Assembly (NCBI GenBank): GCA_003224835.1
Contig: QHZX01000219.1
Coordinates: forward strand, 3,545 to 15,166
Direction: 5' to 3'
Source: Acidobacteriota bacterium
Lineage (GTDB): Bacteria > Acidobacteriota > Terriglobia > Terriglobales > Acidobacteriaceae
Length of the DNA: 11,622 nt
A program made the translations under genes and the position numbers. Below the pieces are notes generated by a model. It made no database searches. It had not been told where the DNA came from and worked only from the letters and a program-made list of their open reading frames with translations. This document shows, in pieces, positions 6,708 through 11,622 of this stretch; positions within the stretch are counted from its first letter, which is position 1; each line of letters starts with the position of its first letter.

Positions 6708-7741
6708 ATGCAACTCAAACGAATTTTTCGCGGGCTCTTCCACGCCGTTGGCCTTGAAATCTACCGCATCCGGCCGGCGCCACCCGCCGTGCAACCGCCC
6801 GAAGCTATTCAAGAGCAAGCGCCTGTTCTTTCCGAAAGCAACGACGTGATTCCCGATCTCTTTGACCAAGGCTTACAGCGACTGATGCAAGCTCGCGTTG
6901 ATTGCCCGATCGCTCTTTTAGAGGGACGCGTTCAGAACTCGCCGCGTTCACGCTTTGAGAAGCAACTCCGATCGAATGGCATTGGGATCCCGCAGTTAAT
7001 CTGCCCGCCGACAAGCGAGCGCTGATTTGCTCTGTGCCCCGCAACGGTGAGCATTGGCGAATTATTTATGAGCTGAAACAAAAATATGGCGCGAGGATCT
7101 TAGCTTTGCCCGAAGTCCTGCTACCGTTTACGGCAATTCAGCTCGCACAAAGTAAATTCGACTACCGCCTGGACAGTTTAGACGCAATCGCGCCGTTCTA
7201 TCTGGGCGACACTTGGTTTGGGCCTATCGATAGGCTTAACGACCTCATACCCCTGAAGGATAAGCGAGTGATCGAATTCGGGCCCTTCGACGGCGGCCAG
7301 ACCGCGGGTTTGGTTCATCATGTAGGCATGCTCTTCCTTCAATGGCGTCACGTCGGCTTCCTTTTGCAGGTAGCCGGGATAAATGCATGCGCTTGACGTG
7401 TAGAGATACTTCTTCACGCCGTTCTCGCGAGCCGCTTCGATGGTCTGCAAGTTAATGAGCGTGTTGTCTCGGACAACGTCTTTGTAGGCGGCTACGTGTT
7501 GAAAGATGACGACCCGTGCGAGACTCTCAGCCATGAGGGCGAGCGATACCGTGTGCAGTCTTTCACCGAAACTAACGGTTTCACATCGGGCGTAAACAAA
7601 ACGTCCTACTATTTTCACCCAGCTGACCTGTCGAAATTCTTCGCCAATCGTGGCTATCAAATTACGCCCATCGACGACGAATTCGGCGACCCGTGGGCCA
7701 CCCACCGCTTTTACCGATTTCTCGCCAAGCGCTTAGCCTAA
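6708..7741 (+). pseudogene. Disrupted class I SAM methyltransferase gene
   Basis: Three collinear pieces read as one gene. Piece one (frame of ATG 6708, to about 6960) encodes MQLKRIFRGLFHAVGLEIYR and continues to NSPRSRFEK, then its frame runs to a stop at 7025. Piece two, in another frame from about 6959, encodes TPIEWHWDPAVNLPADKRA and later RVIEFGPFDGGQTAGLVHH, the last being the SAM-binding loop. A one-base loss near 6957-6965 explains the switch. At 7323 a 154-bp inverted fragment of the downstream epimerase gene interrupts, bringing a stop at 7394-7396. Piece three resumes at about 7472-7477 in the same frame with DNVFVGGYVLKDDDP and ends FYRFLAKRLA before TAA 7739-7741. The central part of the methyltransferase domain, probably several tens of residues, is missing. 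The upstream GTG at 6684 is a less likely start. The gene should not make a working enzyme. Confidence 0.75.
7323..7476 (-). repeat. Inverted 154-bp copy of an epimerase-gene segment
   Basis: Reverse-complemented, these bases match 8293-8446 at 153 of 154 positions. The only difference is C7420 on the + strand versus A8349, which makes Gly (GGC) here and Ser (AGC) in the intact gene. On the minus strand the fragment encodes VRDNTLINLQTIEAAREN and on through YTSSACIYPGYLQKEA to EEHAY. Outside these limits both flanks diverge abruptly. At the right edge GACAA could belong either to the insert or to the host methyltransferase (Asp-Asn codons), a possible microhomology joint. Confidence 0.93.
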
Positions 7742-7869
7742 CAATAATTAACGGACGATTGGCTGAGAATTTACGGCAGTTGTTTAGCTGTCGGTGCGTA
7801 GGCGTATTGTCCCGGAAAATAACTGAAAGCGAGAGCATTACTGCCTTCATTGCCGGCTCTCAGAGCGGG

Positions 7870-7890
7870 AGCGAGCCTATCCGGCTCGCT
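7870..7890 (+). terminator. GC-rich hairpin, possible terminator
   Basis: AGCGAGCC (7870-7877), loop TATCC, then GGCTCGCT (7883-7890) form a perfect 8-bp stem. It lies in the 283-bp gap after the disrupted methyltransferase. There is no clean U-tract after it (TGACCACTTC), so it is either a weak or factor-assisted terminator or a palindrome of other use. Confidence 0.4.
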
Positions 7891-7918
7891 TGACCACTTC
7901 TATGTTGCTGTTTAGACT
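7890..7918 (+). promoter_or_regulatory. Possible sigma70-like promoter for the epimerase gene
   Basis: TTGACC (7890-7895; five of six with the consensus -35) and TAGACT (7913-7918; four of six with the -10) are separated by 17 bp. This would start transcription about 100 bases before the epimerase ATG. It overlaps the hairpin by one base. The pattern is short and the host's promoter preferences are unknown. Confidence 0.25.
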
Positions 7919-8007
7919 TACACCTGCTTTTGGTCTGACAACCTCAAATTCTTACCCGTGCTTTAGGATTTCACCATAGCCGATCGGGAAAAGACTAAGA
8001 CACAGGC

Positions 8008-8015
8008 GGGAGGAG
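8008..8015 (+). promoter_or_regulatory. Strong ribosome binding site
   Basis: GGGAGGAG ends nine bases before the ATG at 8025 and fixes that start. It is the best Shine-Dalgarno sequence in the window. Together with the long leader it suggests the epimerase gene begins its own transcription unit. Confidence 0.75.
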
Positions 8016-8024
8016 TACCAAGAA

Positions 8025-9020
8025 ATGGCATCACTAACACGAGTTCTGGTCACCGGAGCCGGCGGCTTTATTGGACATCATTTAACGAAATATCTGGTCG
8101 AGCGCAACTATTGGGTTCGCGGCGTGGACATAAAGGAACCTGAATATGAACCGACTGCTGCCGACGAGTTTCAACTGCTCGATCTGAGATATCGGGAGAA
8201 CTGCCTACAGGCCACCAAGGACATCGACGAAGTCTATGGCCTGGCCGCGAACATGGGCGGCATCGGGTTTATTGAAACCAACAAGGCTGTGATTGTCCGA
8301 GACAACACGCTCATTAACTTGCAGACCATCGAAGCGGCTCGCGAGAACAGCGTGAAGAAGTATCTCTACACGTCAAGCGCATGCATTTATCCCGGCTACC
8401 TGCAAAAGGAAGCCGACGTGACGCCATTGAAGGAAGAGCATGCCTATCCCGCCGACGCTGAAGACGGATACGGCTGGGAGAAGCTTTACATGGAGCGGGT
8501 CTGCCGGCACTACACCGAAGACTTTGGTTTGGACACCCGCGTGGTGAGATTCCATAACATCTTTGGCCCACTTGGGACTTATGACGGCGGGAGAGAGAAG
8601 TCCCCGGCGGCAATTTCTCGCAAGGTCGCTCTTGCCGACGACGGTACTTCGATTGAGGTTTGGGGTGACGGAAAACAGACCCGCTCGTATTGTTACATCG
8701 ATGACTGTGTCGAGGGCATTTACCGCTTGATGCAGAGCGAGCACCGGGAACCCTTAAATCTCGGCCAGGATCGAATGATCTCGATCGATGAGTTGGTAGA
8801 GATTGTTTCCGGCATTTCGGGAAAGAAGATTGGGATGGATTACGACCTCACCAAACCGCAAGGCGTTCGCGGTCGCAACAGCGACAACACGAAATTGCGC
8901 GAAGTCCTGAAGTGGGAACCTTCGGTGAGTTTGGAGGATGGACTCGAAAAAACCTATTGGTGGATCGAAGGGGAATTGCGTAAGAAAGGTCTCCTCAAAG
9001 AAGCGGTTGCGGTGGCCTGA
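8025..9020 (+). CDS. GDP-mannose 3,5-epimerase-like NAD-dependent sugar epimerase
   Basis: An intact 331-residue extended SDR closely resembling plant and bacterial GDP-mannose 3,5-epimerases (GME), which convert GDP-D-mannose to GDP-L-galose/L-gulose. The NAD motif GAGGFIG is at 11-17, GLAANMGGIGFIETN at 72-86, SSACIYP (117-123) carries the GME-type Cys120, and the catalytic Y149-x3-K153 is in YGWEKL. RFHNIFGPLGTYDGGREK (175-192) includes Lys192, matching the second acid/base Lys of GME, followed by WGDGKQTRSYCYIDD and GVRGRNSDNTKL. The presence of both the Cys and the second Lys separates it from ordinary 4-epimerases/dehydratases, although related GDP- or UDP-sugar activities are possible. 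The start is fixed by GGGAGGAG. Bases 8293-8446 are the template of the inverted copy at 7323-7476; this copy is the whole one. Confidence 0.88.
   Translation: MASLTRVLVTGAGGFIGHHLTKYLVERNYWVRGVDIKEPEYEPTAADEFQLLDLRYRENCLQATKDIDEVYGLAANMGGIGFIETNKAVIVRDNTLINLQTIEAARENSVKKYLYTSSACIYPGYLQKEADVTPLKEEHAYPADAEDGYGWEKLYMERVCRHYTEDFGLDTRVVRFHNIFGPLGTYDGGREKSPAAISRKVALADDGTSIEVWGDGKQTRSYCYIDDCVEGIYRLMQSEHREPLNLGQDRMISIDELVEIVSGISGKKIGMDYDLTKPQGVRGRNSDNTKLREVLKWEPSVSLEDGLEKTYWWIEGELRKKGLLKEAVAVA
8293..8446 (+). repeat. Intact partner of the 154-bp inverted repeat
   Basis: Internal segment of the epimerase gene (codons about 90-141) matched in inverted orientation at 7323-7476, with 816 bp between the two arms. 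It encodes the region from VRDNTLINLQ through the SSACIYP active-site loop to EEHAY. Here it lies in a fully open frame, so this is the original position. Confidence 0.93.
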
Positions 9021-9123
9021 GATTCGTACGAGTTGATAACCTTATGATTACGGGCCAGCCGTTGTTCGGACCTGTTCTCGCTTAATTTTGCGATCTATTA
9101 CTCTCTAGTTCTGTTCAGAATCG

Positions 9124-10119
9124 ATGATTGATTCAGTCTCACCCAAGGCGGTTAGTCGCGAAATCGCTTCGCAGGAAGCGGTGACGCCTTCCCGCGCCTA
9201 CTGGAACCAGCGACATGTGATTGCTGACTTTCTACCTCTCGCCGAGCAGTTGCAGAATGCCGTTGATTGTGCGGGTAATCTTTCATCCTTTCAATGGATC
9301 CAGCTCTTTGCGATGACGATGGAATTCAAGCCTGACGTCATCCTTGATTTGGGTCGGGCCAAAGGCAATTCCGCATGCGTTTTCACGGAAGCAGCAAACC
9401 GGTTGGGCTCGTGCTCGGTCATCAGTCTGGACATCGAAAACTCGTGGGAAGAGGAGAGCTTACCAAATGTTCGCAAGATTGTTCCTGAGTCGTGGTTTGC
9501 ACCACTACAGGCGTTGCGGACCGATATTCTTACCTTTGACTATGACAAAGCCTTCGATAATAAGAACAGGGTGTTGATTTTCTGGGACGCCCACGGTTTC
9601 ACCATCGCCGAGTGCGTACTCGGTCGCATTTTGCCCGCGGTAAAGGAAAAACGGCACGTGGTAATGATGCATGATCTTTCTGATGCTCGCTACTCCGGTG
9701 AAGAATGTTCAGCGCCTTATGGCGATCAGCGCTTGTGGAAAGGTGAAAATGCCGAAGAGACAAGAGTCTTACTCGGCCATATTTCGTCCGCTGTTGCTCA
9801 ATCGGTAGCGATTGTGGATTTTACCAGTCGAAACAAGCTCACTCTTCAGTCTGCAGATCAGGATCTGCACAGTGGATTTGATGAAGCGCAACGAGCGGAG
9901 ATGCGCCGACTACTTGGCGATCAATTCTTTTCGCTTCAAGGGCACTGGTTTTGGTTTAGTCTTAATGAGAAGGAAGGTCCGTTCTATTTTCCTCGTTTTG
10001 AGCCGCCTCAGCAGTCCGTCACGGCGACGCCTATTCCGCTGATTTCTCGACTCAAGATGGGCGCGCGAATAGCGTTGAACCGCTTCAAACCTGACGAGAT
10101 TAAACACCTAGAGTATTGA
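9124..10119 (+). CDS. Putative class I SAM-dependent methyltransferase
   Basis: A 331-residue protein with a SAM-type nucleotide-binding region KPDVILDLGRAKGNSACVF at about 69-87 and an acidic strand end VISLDIEN at 99-106. LIFWDAHGFTIAECVL (151-166) and VVMMHDLSDARY (179-190) follow; their Asp/His residues could bind metal or substrate, as in CmcI-like and Methyltransf_24-like enzymes. About 70 residues precede the fold, and a basic tail (RLKMGARIALNRFKPDE) follows it. No signal peptide or membrane segment is evident, so it is probably cytoplasmic, possibly membrane-touching. It follows the epimerase gene after 103 bp without an obvious ribosome binding site, and leads after 26 bp to a glycosyltransferase. 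O-methylation of a sugar or of the glycan chain end is plausible, but substrate and even catalytic class are inference. Confidence 0.68.
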   Translation: MIDSVSPKAVSREIASQEAVTPSRAYWNQRHVIADFLPLAEQLQNAVDCAGNLSSFQWIQLFAMTMEFKPDVILDLGRAKGNSACVFTEAANRLGSCSVISLDIENSWEEESLPNVRKIVPESWFAPLQALRTDILTFDYDKAFDNKNRVLIFWDAHGFTIAECVLGRILPAVKEKRHVVMMHDLSDARYSGEECSAPYGDQRLWKGENAEETRVLLGHISSAVAQSVAIVDFTSRNKLTLQSADQDLHSGFDEAQRAEMRRLLGDQFFSLQGHWFWFSLNEKEGPFYFPRFEPPQQSVTATPIPLISRLKMGARIALNRFKPDEIKHLEY

Positions 10120-10145
10120 TTAAGAGATTTTGGATTAACTGAAGG

Positions 10146-11342
10146 ATGCGTTGCGATCTCAGCATTGTTGCGACCTCCCGCAATGATGACCATGGCGGAA
10201 ACCTGCTTCATCGGATGCAGCTCTTTGTGAACGGCTTGCTTGAGCAGTGCCGGCGACATCAACTGGATGCCGAACTGATTCTGGTTGATTGGAATCCCCC
10301 GCCGGACAAGCCAAACCTCAAAGAGGCGCTATCGTACCCGGTGCAGAACGGACGTTGCGATGTGCGCATCATTGAAGTCCCGCCTGAGGTTCACAGTCGG
10401 TTTAAGTACAGCGATCAGCTGCCGCTGTTTCAGATGATTGCCAAAAACGTCGGCATTCGCCGGGCTCGTGCGCCGTTCGTGCTGGCAACGAACATCGACA
10501 TCCTTTTCTCTGATGAGATCATGCGGTTTCTGTGCTCCCAGCGATTGAGTAGGCGACGCATGTACCGGGTAGATCGATATGATGTGAAGCCCAACGTACC
10601 AGCCGATGTCCCAATCGAACAGCAGCTGGAGTTTTGTCGCAATAACGTACTGCGTGTTCATGAGCGCCGGAAGCCGGATTATGCTCCTGCTCATTTTGAG
10701 CTTCTGTCACGCGGACCTTTCCCCTCTGCCTGGCGAGACTGGCAGAGATGGCCCTCAACCAATGCCGTCCGCGGACTAGTTCAGGGAGATCGCCACTATC
10801 TGAAAGATTTGTGGCTTCTTTCTCAACTGAGGTTCGAGGAGTTGCAAGGGCACAGATTTCCGAATACGTTGTCGCGTTACTTCATGCTTGACCTGCCGGT
10901 AAACTTGCACACGAATGCATGTGGCGATTTTACGCTGCTGCACTCGCGGTATTGGCAGAAGGTGCGAGGGTACCCGGAGTTCACGAGTTACTGTATGCAC
11001 GTCGACTCGTTATTGTGCTACATGGCCCATCATGCAGGTGCGCTGGAGGAAGTATTGGCTGATCCCATGCGCATCTATCATATCGAGCACGCAACGGGAT
11101 CTGGGGATGGGGCGGGTGCGTGGCGCGTGAGCGCGGCACCTCAATCCGGCAGGACGCCACAAACCAACGGGGGCGCGGGCGGCGATAAAGCGACCGCAAG
11201 TATTTCGCGAGTTACTTCCGATCAATTAACCGCGTGGGCAAGAGAAATGCGGCGGGCGGGTCGGCCGCTCATGTTTAATTCCGAAGACTGGGGGCTCGCC
11301 CGAGAGGAACTTCCTGAAACTGTGATTCAGGCGCGAGACTAG
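10146..11342 (+). CDS. Putative GT-A glycosyltransferase, first of a tandem pair
   Basis: A 398-residue protein with a GT-A-like start: LSIVATSRNDDHGGNLLHRM (5-24), LILVDWNPP (44-52), then a family-like core KNVGIRRARAPFVLATNIDI (100-119). In the position of the DxD metal motif it reads NID (116-118) followed by LFSDE, so the first acidic residue is Asn. The C-terminal half contains CGDFTLLHSRYW and VRGYPEF, as in GT2 relatives that bind acceptors there. Bases 11091-11200 encode a glycine-rich, low-complexity insert (about residues 316-352) that is more GC-rich than its surroundings. It ends NSEDWGLAREELPE. An in-frame TGA at 10140-10142 rules out a start before the ATG at 10146. The stop is eight bases before a paralogous gene. 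Glycosyl transfer is probable; donor and acceptor are unknown. Confidence 0.72.
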   Translation: MRCDLSIVATSRNDDHGGNLLHRMQLFVNGLLEQCRRHQLDAELILVDWNPPPDKPNLKEALSYPVQNGRCDVRIIEVPPEVHSRFKYSDQLPLFQMIAKNVGIRRARAPFVLATNIDILFSDEIMRFLCSQRLSRRRMYRVDRYDVKPNVPADVPIEQQLEFCRNNVLRVHERRKPDYAPAHFELLSRGPFPSAWRDWQRWPSTNAVRGLVQGDRHYLKDLWLLSQLRFEELQGHRFPNTLSRYFMLDLPVNLHTNACGDFTLLHSRYWQKVRGYPEFTSYCMHVDSLLCYMAHHAGALEEVLADPMRIYHIEHATGSGDGAGAWRVSAAPQSGRTPQTNGGAGGDKATASISRVTSDQLTAWAREMRRAGRPLMFNSEDWGLAREELPETVIQARD

Positions 11343-11350
11343 CAACCGAG

Positions 11351-11622
11351 ATGAGCACTACTCCGTATCTTTCCCTAGTCGCGTGTTCTCGTAACGACGA
11401 TCACGGAGGAAACCTTCTGAATCGCATGCAGTTGTTCGTTCGTGGGTTCCTGGAACAGTGCCGGCGACATCAACTGCGAGCAGAACTCATCTTAGTGGAA
11501 TGGAATCCACCTGCCGAGAGACCCAGGCTAAAGGATGCGCTCTCGTGGCCCGTCGAAGGCGGGGCTTGCGACGTTCGGATTATCGAAGTGCCGCCGGAGA
11601 CTCATCGCCGGTTCAAAAACTC
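11351..11622 (+). CDS. Putative GT-A glycosyltransferase, second tandem copy, cut by window end
   Basis: Open from the ATG at 11351 to the window edge (90 codons visible). It encodes MSTTPYLSLVACSRNDDHGG and continues to IIEVPPETHRRFKN. Aligned without gaps to the preceding gene's residues 5-88, 65 of 84 residues agree by my count (about 77%). The two are therefore tandem paralogs that have diverged well beyond a very recent copy. The start lies eight bases after the previous TAG with only a weak ribosome binding site, so coupling to the upstream gene is likely. Related tandem glycosyltransferases often add successive, similar residues; that role is inferred here. The catalytic part and the C-terminus are outside the window. 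Confidence 0.72.
   Translation, partial: MSTTPYLSLVACSRNDDHGGNLLNRMQLFVRGFLEQCRRHQLRAELILVEWNPPAERPRLKDALSWPVEGGACDVRIIEVPPETHRRFKN

Noticed and set aside
7323..7476. Insertion sequence or MITE
   Set aside because: The segment is internal coding sequence of a neighbouring gene, without terminal inverted repeats, transposase or a visible target-site duplication.
7178..7705. 175-codon minus-strand ORF containing epimerase-like sequence
   Set aside because: Only the middle (7323-7476) matches the epimerase. Both flanks are antisense to the methyltransferase gene, and it lacks the NAD-binding start and the rest of the fold, so it is an artefact of the inverted insert.
7323..8446. Invertible switch (phase variation) using the 154-bp inverted repeats
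   Set aside because: Flipping the 816-bp spacer would split the only intact epimerase gene and would not restore the methyltransferase, whose central part is gone. No recombinase gene is nearby.
1..11622. CRISPR arrays, tRNA/rRNA genes, defence or phage genes
   Set aside because: I saw no regularly spaced short repeats, no tRNA-like cloverleaf with CCA-end context, and no integrase, nuclease or phage proteins. All plausible coding sequence belongs to sugar or glycan metabolism.

Overview
This is a surface-polysaccharide (O-antigen or exopolysaccharide type) biosynthesis region with every recognisable gene on the + strand. Composition is near half GC by eye. Gene content (deoxysugar enzymes, class I methyltransferases, CmcI-family proteins, GT2/GT4 glycosyltransferases) fits a Gram-negative, environmental bacterium. 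The style of several proteins recalls Acidobacteriota (Blastocatellia-like), but no marker gene fixes the taxonomy, so that is a weak guess.

Layout. 1-3643 is a tight nucleotide-deoxysugar block: a C-methyltransferase cut by the left window edge, rfbC, a 4-ketoreductase/epimerase of the SDR superfamily, and a second full-length C-methyltransferase, with an ATGA overlap between the last two. A further ATGA overlap leads into a cephalosporin-hydroxylase-like (CmcI) gene whose 5' end is broken by an out-of-frame internal deletion (3640-4270). A 56-codon ORF follows (4318-4488) whose end looks like the tail of a sugar aminotransferase. Then come a GT2 glycosyltransferase (4492-5235) with its likely C-terminal tail in the +1 frame, and an intact GT4 glycosyltransferase (5445-6623).

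6708-7741 is a wrecked class I methyltransferase gene. It has a frameshift near 6960, and its middle is replaced by a 154-bp inverted, 153/154 identical copy of part of the epimerase gene lying 816 bp downstream. The 283-bp gap 7742-8024 holds a GC-rich hairpin and a possible promoter. 8025-9020 is an intact GDP-mannose 3,5-epimerase-like gene with a strong ribosome binding site. It is followed by a methyltransferase-like gene (9124-10119) and two tandem paralogous putative glycosyltransferases (10146-11342, and 11351 onward, cut by the right edge).

How they work together. The left block should C-methylate, epimerise and reduce an NDP-4-keto-6-deoxyhexose, giving a branched-chain deoxysugar. 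The GME-like enzyme would supply a second activated sugar. The glycosyltransferases assemble the chain, and the CmcI-like and class I methyltransferases may decorate it. The rfbA/rfbB, flippase, polymerase and export genes are not in this window. The 3640-7741 stretch carries at least four separate lesions, so it is either a decaying/rearranged part of the cluster or a poorly assembled one. The rest reads cleanly.
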